Positions 1 through 8,530 of a DNA stretch of 64,000 bases are shown here, in pieces. The notes under the pieces are model-generated. The model was not told where the DNA came from, ran no database searches, and saw only the letters and a list, made by a program, of their open reading frames with translations. The stretch lies in the NCBI RefSeq assembly GCF_945957465.1, contig NZ_CAMFLC010000008.1, positions 61,078 to 125,077 on the forward strand. Reading direction: 5' to 3'. Positions within the stretch are counted from its first letter, which is position 1, and each line of letters begins with the position of its first letter. The position numbers and the translations under genes were made by a program. Source of the stretch: an uncultured Leifsonia sp. (GTDB lineage: Bacteria; Actinomycetota; Actinomycetes; Actinomycetales; Microbacteriaceae).

Positions 1-1
1 G

Positions 2-322
2 CAGAACAACCCGCGCCGCGCGCGCCGCATCTTCCAGGGCGACCTGGAGCGCTGGCGGTTCGAGTCGACCGACACCGATCGCACCGTGATGGCCCAGCAG
101 GACGCCTGGGTGGCGCAACAGCACCACGAGCAGCACGCGCAGCCGGCGCCTGCTGCGACGCCCAGCGCACAGGAGGCGCCCGTCGCCCCGGCGACGACCC
201 GGTTCGCCACGAATCCGACCGCGACGACCGGTCAGACCCCGCTCCCGGTATCGGCCTTCGCGGCGTCGGGCGAAGACGGCGACACCTCGCCGAGCCCTCG
301 TTTCGGCCAGCCTGTCGGCTGA
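2..322 (+). CDS. C-terminal fragment of an unrecognised protein (5' end outside window)
   Basis: An open frame runs in from the left edge and stops with TGA at 320-322, so only about 106 C-terminal residues are visible. The first 45 or so are charged and rich in Arg and Gln (for example RRARRIFQGDLERWRF). The rest is a low-complexity tail rich in Ala, Pro, Thr and Gln, with no cysteine or membrane segment. G/C-ending codons dominate, which supports a real frame. I do not recognise the family. The tail looks like a disordered C-terminus of a larger protein encoded upstream. It converges on nadE across a strong hairpin. Confidence 0.6.
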   Translation, partial: QNNPRRARRIFQGDLERWRFESTDTDRTVMAQQDAWVAQQHHEQHAQPAPAATPSAQEAPVAPATTRFATNPTATTGQTPLPVSAFAASGEDGDTSPSPRFGQPVG

Positions 323-370
323 GATCCGCTCAGCCGTGCGATAACAGGCGACAGTCACCACCGAGCCAGC

Positions 371-404
371 GAAGGGGCGCCGACCACCCGGTCGGCGCCC
401 CTTC
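371..404. terminator. Bidirectional rho-independent-type hairpin between convergent genes
   Basis: A perfect 14-bp inverted repeat (GAAGGGGCGCCGAC, a 6-nt loop, then its complement) lies between the upstream gene's stop codon and the convergent nadE stop codon. There is no long T tract, as is common for GC-rich actinobacterial terminators. Its position between two convergent 3' ends supports a shared terminator. Confidence 0.8.
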
Positions 405-440
405 GCCGTCCCAGCGCGTCGATCGCGCTCGGACGCCGGC

Positions 441-1283
441 TCAGCGCGTGTAGTCGCCGCGCTCCGTCCACCAGCCGTCGAACAGGCTCGCAGGCACCCT
501 GCGCTTGTGCTCCGTCGCGAGATACCGGGCCTCGATCGCGTCCGCGACCTCCGCCGACACATCCGTGCCTTCGAGGAAATCGTCGATGTCGTCGTACTGG
601 ATGCCCAGATTGGCTTCGTCCGTCTGGCCCGGATCGAGATCGAGGAGGTCCGCCGTCGGCGCCTTCTCGTAGAGCCGCGCCGGCGCATCCAGGTGCTGCA
701 GCAGCGCACGGCCCTGGCGCTTGGTCAGACCCGTCAGCGGGAGGATGTCGGCGCCGCCGTCGCCGTACTTGGTGAAGAAGCCGGTGACGGCTTCGGCCGC
801 GTGGTCGGTCCCGACGACGAGCAGCCGACGCTGCCCGGCGATCGCATACTGCGCGACCATCCGCAGCCGTGCCTTGACGTTGCCCTTGTTGAAGTCGGTC
901 AACGACTCGCCCAGCGCGTCGGCGAACTCGGCCTGCACGCCGTCGACTCCGCGCTGGATGTTGAAGGTCACCGCCTTCTGCGGCCGGATGAACGACAGCG
1001 CCAGCTGCGCGTCGTCTTCGTCGTGCTGCACGCCGTAGGGCAACCGCACCGCGATGAACTCCGCCTCGACACCCTCGCGCGCGAGACGCTCGACGGCGAG
1101 CTGGCACAGCCGGCCCGCCAGGGAGGAGTCCTGGCCGCCGCTGATTCCGAGCACGAAGCCCGACGCTCCGGTCGCCTCGAGATAGCGCACGAGGAAGTCG
1201 ACCCTCCGCTCGACTTCGCCTGCAGGGTCGATGGTCGCGGAGACGTTCAGCTCCTCGATGATTCTGGCTTGGAGATCACGCAT
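441..1283 (-). CDS. nadE: Ammonia-dependent NAD(+) synthetase
   Basis: The 280-residue cytoplasmic protein catalyses the last step of NAD biosynthesis, amidating deamido-NAD with ATP and ammonia. Residues 48-54 (SGGQDSS) are the PP-loop signature of the N-type ATP pyrophosphatase fold. The length matches the short, ammonia-using bacterial NadE; the glutaminase domain of the roughly 600-680-residue glutamine-dependent form is absent. The motifs [10 protein letters not shown] and [12 protein letters not shown] are typical of the family. The gene is monocistronic on the minus strand and divergent from the antiporter gene, with about 75 bp between them for both promoters. Confidence 0.95.
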   Translation of the reverse strand: MRDLQARIIEELNVSATIDPAGEVERRVDFLVRYLEATGASGFVLGISGGQDSSLAGRLCQLAVERLAREGVEAEFIAVRLPYGVQHDEDDAQLALSFIRPQKAVTFNIQRGVDGVQAEFADALGESLTDFNKGNVKARLRMVAQYAIAGQRRLLVVGTDHAAEAVTGFFTKYGDGGADILPLTGLTKRQGRALLQHLDAPARLYEKAPTADLLDLDPGQTDEANLGIQYDDIDDFLEGTDVSAEVADAIEARYLATEHKRRVPASLFDGWWTERGDYTR

Positions 1284-1358
1284 GACGACACCCTAGCCCG
1301 AGTGGATTTCGTGCAGATGAACTGCCCGTGCGCCCGGCTGCCCCTTAGCATCGGCAGC

Positions 1359-2576
1359 ATGGATCCGAAGGTCGCAACCATCGTCCTCGTCCCCCTGCTC
1401 GCGGTCGTCGCGGCCCTCCTGGCCTCCCTGGTCGGCCGGGTCGCGAAGATCCCGCTCGTCGTCTTCGAGATCGTCCTCGGCATCGTCGTCGGACCGAGCG
1501 TGCTCGGCTGGGTGCCCGCATCGGACGCCCTCCGCGCCGTCGGGCAGTTCGGTCTGGCGTTCCTGTTCTTCATGGCCGGCAACGAGATCGACTTCAAGGC
1601 CATACGCGGCCGCCCGCTTCGACGCGCGTCGCTCGGGTGGCTGGTGTCGCTCGTCGCGGGCGTGCTGATCGGAGTGCTGCTGGCGCCCGACCCGATCGCG
1701 GGTGTCTACGTCGGAATCGCCCTGTGCTCGACAGCACTCGGAACGCTCATGCCGATGCTGCGCGACGCCGGAGAGCTGCGCACTCCGTTCGGTCTCGCCG
1801 TCACCGCCGTCGGAGCCGTCGGGGAGTTCGGCCCGCTGCTCGCGATCTCGCTCTTCCTGAGTGGGCGCAGACCGCTCTCGGCGGCGCTCGTGCTGATCGC
1901 TTTCGCGGTGATCGCCGCAGCCGCCGTCTGGTTCGCGGCGCGCGGCGGCCATGAGCGCTTCCATTCCCTCGTGCGCGCGACCCTGCACACCAGCGGCCAG
2001 TTCGCGATCCGCTTCGTCGTCCTGGTGGTGGCCGCGCTCGTGGGGTTGAGCCTCGCGCTCGGGCTCGACATGCTCCTCGGCGCCTTCGCCGCCGGCGTGA
2101 TCTGCCGCGTGCTGCTGAGCGGCGCCGACGAGCGCGACGCCCAGCTCATCGAGACCAAGCTGGAGGCGGTGGCGTTCGGAGTCCTGGTCCCGGTGTTCTT
2201 CATCGAGACGGGGATCACCTTCGACCTGCACGCGCTCCTGACCGACCCGCACGCGCTCCTGCTGCTGCCCATCCTCCTGGTGCTGCTGCTCGTCGTGCGC
2301 GGCCTGCCCGGGTCGTTCGCGGCGCCGCCGGGCTCGACCATGGCCGACCGCGCCTCCCTCACCCTGTTCAGTGCCACGGGACTCCCGATCATCGTCGCCG
2401 TCACCGGCATCGGCGTCGCAGCGCACGACCTGACCGCAGGCACCGCGACGGCGCTCGTCGGTGCCGGGATGCTGTCCGTGCTGATCTTCCCCGTCGTCGG
2501 CCTGACCCTGCGGCGCCGATCCCCCGATGGAGGCGTGCGGCCTCCCGATGCGGACCGGGTGCCGCTGGAAGGCTGA
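1359..2576 (+). CDS. CPA2-family monovalent cation/proton antiporter-like membrane protein
   Basis: The 405-residue protein has about 12 hydrophobic segments along its whole length, the layout of the Na+/H+ exchanger domain of the CPA2 (KefB/GerN-like) family. It opens with a hydrophobic helix and the segment IPLVVFEIVLGIVVGPSVLG, which matches the conserved start of this domain. No C-terminal RCK/TrkA-N nucleotide-binding domain follows, so it is the transporter module alone. It would exchange Na+ or K+ for protons across the plasma membrane. The ATG at 1359 is chosen because it lies just before the first helix; an in-frame ATG at 1317 is possible but adds a Cys-rich stretch without similarity to the family. 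Substrate is not deducible. Confidence 0.8.
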   Translation: MDPKVATIVLVPLLAVVAALLASLVGRVAKIPLVVFEIVLGIVVGPSVLGWVPASDALRAVGQFGLAFLFFMAGNEIDFKAIRGRPLRRASLGWLVSLVAGVLIGVLLAPDPIAGVYVGIALCSTALGTLMPMLRDAGELRTPFGLAVTAVGAVGEFGPLLAISLFLSGRRPLSAALVLIAFAVIAAAAVWFAARGGHERFHSLVRATLHTSGQFAIRFVVLVVAALVGLSLALGLDMLLGAFAAGVICRVLLSGADERDAQLIETKLEAVAFGVLVPVFFIETGITFDLHALLTDPHALLLLPILLVLLLVVRGLPGSFAAPPGSTMADRASLTLFSATGLPIIVAVTGIGVAAHDLTAGTATALVGAGMLSVLIFPVVGLTLRRRSPDGGVRPPDADRVPLEG

Positions 2577-2607
2577 CCGAGACCATCGACGAGCGCGGCC
2601 GCCGCGC

Positions 2608-3462
2608 TCAGGGCACCCGGGTGACCGCCCGCGCCAGGATCGCCGTCGTGAGCGCCTCGACCGGCTCGCGCGCCGCAGCCGGATTCGACAGGAGCGTGAA
2701 GTCGACATGGCCGAGCTCCGGCAGCCCGAACCGGTTGGTGACCTTGATCAGGTCGGTGGGGATGAGCGACCGCGGGAAGACGGCGACGCCCAGCCCGGCA
2801 CGCACTGCAGCGAGCACCCCGTTGACCTCCCGGGTGTTGCAGGTGATCCGCCAGGTGCGCCCGACCTGCTCCAAGGCCTCGATCGTGATCTGACGGCTCA
2901 GGCTCGGACCCTGGTAGGCGATCAGCGGCACGGGCGCGTCCGGATCGAGCGCGGTCTTCTCCTGACCGATCCAGACCAGCTCGTCGGTGGCGACCACGGT
3001 GCCCTCCGTCGTGCCCGGATTCTGCTTGATGAAGATCAGATCGAGGTGTCCGGCCTGCAGCCGGCGATAGAGCGGACCCGACTGGTCGACGGTGAGCTCG
3101 AGGTTCACCTGGGGGTTCTGCTGGCGGAAATGCCGCAGGATGCGCGGGAGGGTCGTGATCGCCAGGTCGTCGGCCGCCCCGAAGCGCAGCCGGCCACGCA
3201 TCGCCGATCCGCTGAAATAGCTGTCGGCTTCAGCGTGGGCGGCGAGGATCGTGCGCGCGAAACCCGCCATGGCGTCGCCGTTGTCGGTGAGCCGGACCTC
3301 CCGGGTGTCGCGGGCCACCAGCTGACGCTTCGCGGCCTGTTCCAGCCTCCGCACGTGCTGGCTGACCGTCGGCTGACTGATGCCCAGCCGTTGCGCCGCG
3401 CGGGTGAACGAGCGCGTGTCGGCGATCGCGAGGAACGTCCGCAGCAGAACGGGATCGAACAT
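2608..3462 (-). CDS. LysR-family transcriptional regulator
   Basis: The 284-residue protein has an N-terminal winged helix-turn-helix at about residues 3-62 (FTRAAQRLGISQPTVSQHVRRLE is the recognition region in two overlapping pieces) and a periplasmic-binding-like effector domain from about residue 90. The ATG at 3462 is preferred because GGAGGG lies 4 nt upstream and LysR proteins normally start close to the HTH; an ORF reaching 3513 exists but adds 17 atypical residues. It is transcribed divergently from the MFS exporter at 3613, the usual arrangement for a LysR regulator and its target. The effector is unknown. Confidence 0.92.
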   Translation of the reverse strand: MFDPVLLRTFLAIADTRSFTRAAQRLGISQPTVSQHVRRLEQAAKRQLVARDTREVRLTDNGDAMAGFARTILAAHAEADSYFSGSAMRGRLRFGAADDLAITTLPRILRHFRQQNPQVNLELTVDQSGPLYRRLQAGHLDLIFIKQNPGTTEGTVVATDELVWIGQEKTALDPDAPVPLIAYQGPSLSRQITIEALEQVGRTWRITCNTREVNGVLAAVRAGLGVAVFPRSLIPTDLIKVTNRFGLPELGHVDFTLLSNPAAAREPVEALTTAILARAVTRVP

Positions 3463-3612
3463 GCGCCCTCCGTGGTCGGCATCCCGGCGATACCGGGTCA
3501 TTCGGAAACCCAATGGGAGTTATAGGGTCGATTCGCTCAAAGAATACCGCGGGACTCCGTAGCGTTGAAGCACGCAGATCGAGCATACGAAACCAGGAAC
3601 GCAGGAAACCCC
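3463..3612. promoter_or_regulatory. Divergent regulatory region between LysR gene and MFS exporter
   Basis: This 150-bp gap separates the two divergent start codons and is visibly less GC-rich than its surroundings. It holds the near-palindrome CCCAATGGG at about 3510 and several T-N11-A-type spacings around TTATAGGG, as expected for LysR binding sites. The exact promoter elements cannot be assigned from one sequence. Confidence 0.4.
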
Positions 3613-4971
3613 GTGGCGAACCCCGCAGCAGCCGTCCCCGCACCGACCGCCCCGCCCACCGGCCCGATGCCGGCGCTCTCGGCCCGGCCGCCGTGGCGCG
3701 AGACCTTCATCTCACTCAAAGTGACCAACTACCGGCGCTTCGCCGCCAGCAACCTCGTCGCCAACACCGCGGTCTGGATGCAGCGCATCGCGATGGACTG
3801 GCTGGTGCTGCAGCTCTCGGGAAGCGTCGCCGCCGTCGGCGTGACCGTCTTCATGCAATTCACGCCGATGCTGATCTTCGGACTCTGGGGCGGGGTCATC
3901 GCCGACCGCTACTCCAAGCAGCGACTGCTGGTCTGCACGCAGTCCGCCGCGGCGGGCCTCGCCGCGCTGCTCGCCGTGCTGACGCTCACCGGCGCGGTAC
4001 AGGTCTGGCACGTCTACGCGATCTCCTTCGCACTCGGCCTGGTCACCGTGGTCGACAATCCCGCACGCCAGGTCTTCGTCAACGAACTCGTCGGCCCGAC
4101 ACTCCTGCGCAACGCCATCAGCCTCAATTCCTCGATCTTCCAGCTCGGCGGCCTCATCGGTCCAGCGCTGGGCGGCATCCTCATCACAGCCGTCGGAGGC
4201 GGGTGGTCGTTCGCCATCAACGCGGTCGCCTGCCTGGCGGTCGTCGGCTCGCTGCTCAGCCTCCGCCGCGGCGAGCTGCACCACTCCCCCGCCGCCCCGC
4301 GCGGCAAAGGCCAGCTCACCGAGGGGATGCGTTACGTGCGCCGCAAGCCGGTCATCTTCTGGACAGTCGTGATGGTCGCGGTGCTCGCCGTCTTCGCCTT
4401 CAACATGCCTGTGCTCCTGGCGGCCTACGCCAACGACGTCTACGACGTGGGCGCTCAGGGCTACGGGATGTTCAACGCTCTCGTGGCCGCCGGGGCGCTC
4501 GCTGGAGCGCTGGCCTCCACCCGGCGCACCTCGGTGCGGCTCTCGATGGTGGTGGGGACCGCCGCCGCGCTCGGCACCGTGCAGGCTCTGGCCGGATTCG
4601 CGCCGGGCGAGATCGCTTTCAGCGTGCTGCTGGTCGGCATCGGCGTCGGCAACCTGCTGTTCATCACGGCGGCGAACTCGCTGGTGCAGATGTCGTCGAA
4701 CGTGCAGATCCGCGGCCGGGTGATCTCGCTCTACATCCTCGTCCTCCTCGGCGGGCAGGCGCTGGGCGGACCACTCATGGGCTGGCTCGTGGAAACGCTC
4801 GGCCCGCACATCGCGATGGCGATCTCGGGCCTCGTGCCCGCCGTCGCAGCCGTGATCGTGGCCCTGATGATCGCGCGGCATGCCAGCCTGCGCCTCCGTT
4901 TCGGCCTGCGCGGTCGCCGCCCGGTGATCGCGATCGTCAACCGGGCGGGAAAAGCGAACGCGTCGCTTTAG
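3613..4971 (+). CDS. Major facilitator superfamily exporter (EntS/MFS_3-like)
   Basis: The 452-residue protein has about 12 transmembrane helices after a roughly 40-residue Pro/Ala-rich cytoplasmic N-terminus. The sequence WMQRIAMDWLVLQLSGS followed by the loop motif GGVIADRYSKQRLL matches the MFS_3 group of transmembrane secretion effectors, which includes enterobactin exporter EntS. The GTG at 3613 is chosen because AGGAAA sits about 6 nt upstream; a TTG at 3565 would extend the frame by 16 residues. The substrate is unknown; the divergent LysR gene probably controls it. A second member of the same subfamily is encoded at 9133. Confidence 0.85.
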   Translation: MANPAAAVPAPTAPPTGPMPALSARPPWRETFISLKVTNYRRFAASNLVANTAVWMQRIAMDWLVLQLSGSVAAVGVTVFMQFTPMLIFGLWGGVIADRYSKQRLLVCTQSAAAGLAALLAVLTLTGAVQVWHVYAISFALGLVTVVDNPARQVFVNELVGPTLLRNAISLNSSIFQLGGLIGPALGGILITAVGGGWSFAINAVACLAVVGSLLSLRRGELHHSPAAPRGKGQLTEGMRYVRRKPVIFWTVVMVAVLAVFAFNMPVLLAAYANDVYDVGAQGYGMFNALVAAGALAGALASTRRTSVRLSMVVGTAAALGTVQALAGFAPGEIAFSVLLVGIGVGNLLFITAANSLVQMSSNVQIRGRVISLYILVLLGGQALGGPLMGWLVETLGPHIAMAISGLVPAVAAVIVALMIARHASLRLRFGLRGRRPVIAIVNRAGKANASL

Positions 4972-5077
4972 CGGGATTTCACCCGCTTGTGATATTGACA
5001 TTGATATTCTGCAACTCGGATAATCGGACTCACTCCGGCCGCTCCGACGGCGGCCTCCCGATCCGAGGGGCGAGATC

Positions 5078-6118
5078 ATGGCCGAACCGAGCGAGGACCC
5101 CACCACTCCCGGCGTCATCAGCCGACGAACCGTCGTCGGGGCCGCGGCCTGGGCAACGCCCGCCATAGCGCTCAGCGTCGCGTCACCGGCCACGGCCACG
5201 TCGCTCGGCACGATCACGGCGGTGCCCTACGCGATCACGGCCGGTTCTCCGAAGAGCAGCGTCATCCAGCTCAACCCGCCCGCCGACAACGTGACCATCA
5301 CGATCAGCGCCGAACCCGCGGGCGCAGTCACGTTCCCCGACACGGTCACCACCCTCCCCGGTCTCGGCGGTCAGACGCCTGTCGAGTTCGCCACCGCGCT
5401 GACCGACGCCCAGGTTGTCATGATCACCGCCATCGCACCCGGCTATGCACCCGTCACTTTCGCGCTTCCCATCGAAGCCTCCCCTGTCACGCCCGTCGAG
5501 CCCGGCCTGAACCACACCGTCGCCCTCGCCGGTCCCGAAGTCCTCGAGGCGCCTTCCGCTTACACCGTCACCGTGAAGACCGAGGACGGCCGACCCGCCT
5601 CCGACCGCCCGGTGACCCTGACCGCCCCCGCCGACACCACCTTCGGTGGTGCATCCACCATCTCCGGGCGCACGGACAGTGCGGGAGACTTCACCGCCAC
5701 GCTCTCGGTCATCACGGGAAGCAACGCCGGAGAGCGCGAGCTCATCGCCGAGAGCGAAGCGGTCACCGCGACGCTGATCGTCTACATCCCCTCGGCGCCC
5801 GTCCTGTACGACGGCACGATCGGCTGGACGTTCACCAACCCGCTCGCGATCCTCCTGCAGGGGCTCATCCTTCCGGATCGCACGAACGCCGGACTGTTCC
5901 AGTACCGGGTGCTCGAGAACCTCGTCACGTCGTCGACCAACAAGTGGATCCGGACGGACACCGCGTTCTCGCTGCAGTCCTCGCCATGGACCGACGTCAC
6001 TCTCGGAACGTGGTACACCGGCGGCCTGGGGCGCACCAAGGGTCCCGGGCGATGCTGGGGTGGGCCAGGCGAGTCTCGCAGACTCCCGACTCGTCGACTG
6101 CACTCAGCCCGCGTGTGA
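5078..6118 (+). CDS. Tat-exported surface-type protein with Ig-like region, probably frameshifted near its 3' end
   Basis: The ATG follows GAGGGGCGAG. Residues 16-42 form a twin-arginine signal peptide (SRRTVVGAAAWATPAIALSV, then an Ala-rich cleavage region). The mature part is beta-rich and Thr/Val/Pro-rich; about residues 150-235 resemble a bacterial Ig-like domain (EDGRPASDRPVTLTAPADTTF, spacing as in invasin-type repeats, given here as a fragment: RPVTLTAPADTTF). From about residue 322 the frame turns Arg-rich and ends at 6118. A good reading frame continues one base back to a TAG at 6250-6252 and encodes strand-like sequence such as ARLVLEFRRLES. I infer a lost base near 6020-6050, either a true mutation or a sequence error. 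Function unknown; likely cell-surface or secreted. Confidence 0.7.
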   Translation: MAEPSEDPTTPGVISRRTVVGAAAWATPAIALSVASPATATSLGTITAVPYAITAGSPKSSVIQLNPPADNVTITISAEPAGAVTFPDTVTTLPGLGGQTPVEFATALTDAQVVMITAIAPGYAPVTFALPIEASPVTPVEPGLNHTVALAGPEVLEAPSAYTVTVKTEDGRPASDRPVTLTAPADTTFGGASTISGRTDSAGDFTATLSVITGSNAGERELIAESEAVTATLIVYIPSAPVLYDGTIGWTFTNPLAILLQGLILPDRTNAGLFQYRVLENLVTSSTNKWIRTDTAFSLQSSPWTDVTLGTWYTGGLGRTKGPGRCWGGPGESRRLPTRRLHSARV

Positions 6119-6291
6119 CCAGCAGCGCCCGGCTCGTCCTGGAATTCCGCCGGCTGGAATCGACTCCCGCCGGCGACAAGCTCGACGTCAGCGCCGGGTT
6201 CTACGAGGTCAACACTCTCAAGACCTCCCGGAACCTCGCCACGGACGTATAGCGAATCCAGCGTCTAGCGCTACGGTATCGTGGAGCCCGC

Positions 6292-6367
6292 GCCCCCGTA
6301 GCTCAGCGGATAGAGCAGGAGCCTTCTAATCTCTTGGTCGCAGGTTCGATTCCTGCCGGGGGCACCA
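6292..6367 (+). tRNA. tRNA-Arg (anticodon UCU)
   Basis: A full 76-nt cloverleaf with encoded CCA. The 7-bp acceptor stem GCCCCCG pairs with CGGGGGC; the D arm is GCTC/GAGC, the T arm is GCAGG-TTCGATT-CCTGC, and the discriminator is A. The anticodon loop CTTCTAA gives UCU at 6325-6327, reading AGA/AGG arginine codons, which are rare in this GC-rich coding sequence. The anticodon stem GGAGC/TCTCT has a C-U mismatch next to the loop (31:39) and a G-U wobble at 27:43. A TACGGT at 6272-6277 could be its -10 box. Confidence 0.95.
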
Positions 6368-6405
6368 CGCGCGCACCGCGCACCTCCAGACGCCTCGCCG
6401 CCGCC

Positions 6406-6714
6406 TCAGAGCGCCCGCGCCGCCGCAACCAGTACCTGGTTCAGGGTGGGGACGCCCTCCGCGCGAAAGACCTCGGAGCCGTCCTCGCCCAGGACGATCA
6501 CCGTCGGAGTCGACCGGATCCCGTCGCGCTCCGCGCGTTCGGGCTCGCGCGCGACATCCCGCTCGGTCACCGAGAGGGCGGGGACCAGCCGCTTCGCCTC
6601 CGCGAGCACCGCCCTGGTCTGCATGCACGGCTCGCAGAAGGCCGAGGAGTACAAAGTCAATGCCACGTCCCGAGTGACGGGACGGTCAACGGCGGGTGTC
6701 GCTTCCACGACCAC
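6406..6714 (-). CDS. Thioredoxin-like protein with CxxC motif
   Basis: A protein of about 102 residues with a thioredoxin/glutaredoxin fold: beta strand VALTLYSSAF followed by the redox motif C27-E-P-C30, then helix, strand, and the cis-proline loop STPTVIVLG, ending GVPTLNQVLVAAARAL. This predicts a small cytoplasmic thiol-disulfide oxidoreductase. The start is uncertain: GTG codons at 6714 and 6708 are both in frame and neither has a strong ribosome-binding site; the frame stays open upstream but there it is antisense to the SGNH hydrolase gene. It sits alone between the tRNA and the divergent hydrolase. Confidence 0.8.
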   Translation of the reverse strand: MVVEATPAVDRPVTRDVALTLYSSAFCEPCMQTRAVLAEAKRLVPALSVTERDVAREPERAERDGIRSTPTVIVLGEDGSEVFRAEGVPTLNQVLVAAARAL

Positions 6715-6804
6715 CAGTGTACGTCCGGCGAATTCCGGGCGACCATCGGGCGACCTCGCCCGCCACGACACCTCCGCGCAACCACTCCGTCCGACAATCA
6801 CCAC

Positions 6805-7674
6805 GTGAGCGGAACCACTTTTACGCGGTACGTGGCCCTCGGGGACTCGATCACCGAAGGGCTCTGCGATCCTGCGCCGGCACGCCCGGGGACATGGTTG
6901 GGCTGGGCCGACCGGCTCGCGGGCATCCTCGACGGGGATGCCCGGCTCTCCGGCCGATCGGTGGAGTTCGCCAACCTCGCGGTTCGCGGCCGGCGCATCG
7001 CCGACGTGGTCGGAGAGCAGGTCCCCGGGGCGCTCGCCCTGAAGCCCGACCTGGTGTCGGTCCTCGTCGGCGCCAACGACCTGATGAGCCCGGCCGCAGA
7101 CCCGGACGCACTCGCCGAGCGGCTCGCCGACGGCGTCCGGATGCTGCGCGCGCACGGCACGACCGTGCTCCTGGCCAACCTCTTCGACCCGCAGTTCGCG
7201 TTCTTCCTCAAGCCCTTCCGCGGTCGCGCCGCGGTCTTCAACGCGAACATCTGGAGCATCGCGCGCGACCACCACGCTGTCGTGCTCGACGTCTGGGGCG
7301 TGCGGGAGTTCCGCGACCCGGCGATGTGGGGAGCCGACCGCGTGCACCTCAGCTCACGCGGGCACCGGCTCCTCGCCGCGCAGGCGGCGCACGCGCTCGG
7401 AGTGCCGTACACCGAGACCACGGTCGCCGACGCATCGGACGGCCACGACGCACCCGTCGCCTGGTCAGCACCGGACGAACTGCCGTTCCGCACCTGGCTG
7501 CGCATCCATGCCATCCCCTGGGCGGCGCGGCGGCTGCGCGGCATCTCCTCCGGCGACGGTCTCAGCCCCAAGCTGCCGGAGGTCCAACCGGTGCGCCCGC
7601 AACCCCTGCGTTCGCAGCCCCTGCGTTCGCAGCCTCTGGCCGCCCAGCCGCGGATGGTCGGAGGGCCGCACTAG
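6805..7674 (+). CDS. SGNH/GDSL-family hydrolase
   Basis: The 289-residue protein carries the SGNH hydrolase blocks: block [12 protein letters not shown] (residues 9-19) with the nucleophile Ser, block [12 protein letters not shown] with Asn, and block [11 protein letters not shown] with the Asp-His pair near residues 180-190. There is no signal peptide, so it is probably a cytoplasmic esterase or lipase. The start GTG at 6805 lies 12 residues before block I. The C-terminal 30 residues are a Pro/Gln/Arg/Leu tail built on tandem 15-bp repeats. Its stop codon overlaps the likely promoter of orn. Confidence 0.9.
   Translation: MSGTTFTRYVALGDSITEGLCDPAPARPGTWLGWADRLAGILDGDARLSGRSVEFANLAVRGRRIADVVGEQVPGALALKPDLVSVLVGANDLMSPAADPDALAERLADGVRMLRAHGTTVLLANLFDPQFAFFLKPFRGRAAVFNANIWSIARDHHAVVLDVWGVREFRDPAMWGADRVHLSSRGHRLLAAQAAHALGVPYTETTVADASDGHDAPVAWSAPDELPFRTWLRIHAIPWAARRLRGISSGDGLSPKLPEVQPVRPQPLRSQPLRSQPLAAQPRMVGGPH
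7603..7632 (+). repeat. Two exact 15-bp tandem repeats encoding PLRSQ in the hydrolase tail
   Basis: The unit CCCCTGCGTTCGCAG occurs twice in tandem, with a degenerate third copy at 7633-7647 and a diverged copy before it. It encodes a PLRSQ-type pentapeptide repeat in the disordered tail of the SGNH hydrolase. The length would be expected to vary between strains by slippage. Confidence 0.85.
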
Positions 7675-7677
7675 ACT
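7672..7677 (+). promoter_or_regulatory. Probable -10 box for leaderless orn transcript
   Basis: TAGACT lies 7 nt before the orn ATG and overlaps the TAG stop codon of the preceding gene. No ribosome-binding site is present between it and the ATG. This geometry is the known signature of leaderless transcription in actinobacteria; here it is an inference from spacing only. Confidence 0.5.
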
Positions 7678-7684
7678 GGCGGGC

Positions 7685-8308
7685 ATGGCTGCCTCTACGG
7701 ATCGACTGGTCTGGATCGACTGTGAAATGACCGGACTCGACCTCGAGGTCGACGAGCTCGTCGAGATCGCCGTGGTGATCACCGACTTCGAGCTCAACGT
7801 GCTCGACCCCGGCCTCAGCATCGTCATCAAACCCGATGCGTCGGCCCTGGCGAACATGAGCGACTTCGTGCGAGACATGCACACGACCTCCGGCCTCATC
7901 GAAGAGATCCCGCACGGCAAGAGCCTCGCCGAAGCGGAGTACGAAGTGCTGGAGTACGTGCTCAAGTTCGCGCCCACCGCACGCACCGCCCCTCTCGCCG
8001 GAAACACCATCGGCACCGACCGGATGTTCCTGGCGAAGTACATGCCGCGCCTCGACAACCACCTCCACTACCGCAACGTCGACGTCTCCTCGATCAAGGA
8101 GCTCGCCCGCCGCTGGTATCCGCGCATCTACTTCAATGCGCCGGAGAAGAACGGCGGCCACCGCGCACTGGCCGACATCCTGGAGTCCATCCGCGAGCTC
8201 GACTACTACCGCGCAGCGGCATTCGTCGGCGAGCCCGGGCCCAGCACCGAGCAGACCCAAGAAGCCGCAGCGGGCGTGGTGGAAAAATGGGCCGCTCGGA
8301 TGTACTAG
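7685..8308 (+). CDS. orn: Oligoribonuclease (3'-5' exonuclease, DEDDh family)
   Basis: The 207-residue cytoplasmic enzyme degrades 2-5-nt RNA oligomers, including pGpG from cyclic-di-GMP turnover, to mononucleotides. All five DEDDh residues are visible: D12 and E14 in [11 protein letters not shown]111 in [10 protein letters not shown], and H158 and D163 in GGHRALADI. Length matches the family apart from a 25-residue C-terminal tail. The start ATG follows TAGACT by 7 nt. tRNA-His follows 60 nt downstream. Confidence 0.96.
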   Translation: MAASTDRLVWIDCEMTGLDLEVDELVEIAVVITDFELNVLDPGLSIVIKPDASALANMSDFVRDMHTTSGLIEEIPHGKSLAEAEYEVLEYVLKFAPTARTAPLAGNTIGTDRMFLAKYMPRLDNHLHYRNVDVSSIKELARRWYPRIYFNAPEKNGGHRALADILESIRELDYYRAAAFVGEPGPSTEQTQEAAAGVVEKWAARMY

Positions 8309-8369
8309 AATCGATGAGTTGCCTCGAACGGAGCGGCCATCGTAGATGACCCCTCCGCGAGACGGACAT

Positions 8370-8446
8370 GGTGGGTATAGCTCAGCTGGTAGAGCGCCTG
8401 GTTGTGGTCCAGGAGGTCGCGGGTTCAAGCCCCGTTACTCACCCCA
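8370..8446 (+). tRNA. tRNA-His (anticodon GUG)
   Basis: The cloverleaf has acceptor GTGGGTA pairing with TACTCAC (one G-U), anticodon arm CCTGG-TTGTGGT-CCAGG with anticodon GUG, T arm CGGGG-type with TTCAAGC loop, and encoded CCA at 8444-8446. The genome-encoded G at 8370 is the extra G-1 that pairs with discriminator C73 and is the identity element for histidyl-tRNA synthetase. Confidence 0.96.
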
Positions 8447-8483
8447 ATAGTGCGCAACCGCAGTAGTGCGAGAGCGCCGTAGG

Positions 8484-8517
8484 CGAAAGGCACGCTCCTC
8501 ACAGGGCGTGCCTTTCG
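8484..8517. terminator. Hairpin terminator between tRNA-His and the convergent regulator gene
   Basis: A perfect 12-bp stem (CGAAAGGCACGC and its complement) with a 10-nt loop lies 37 nt after tRNA-His and 14 nt before the stop codon of the convergent HTH gene, so it can serve both strands. Confidence 0.8.
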
Positions 8518-8530
8518 TCGTTCCGGCGAC

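Noticed and set aside
1293..2708. A long minus-strand frame opposite the antiporter
   Set aside because: It is Arg/Asp/Glu/His/Gln-rich low-complexity sequence mirroring the hydrophobic codons of the antiporter; no start signal.
5944..6252. A separate small gene downstream of the Tat protein
   Set aside because: Its first half overlaps good coding sequence of the Tat protein in another frame, and only its second half looks protein-like. The frameshift explanation accounts for it better.
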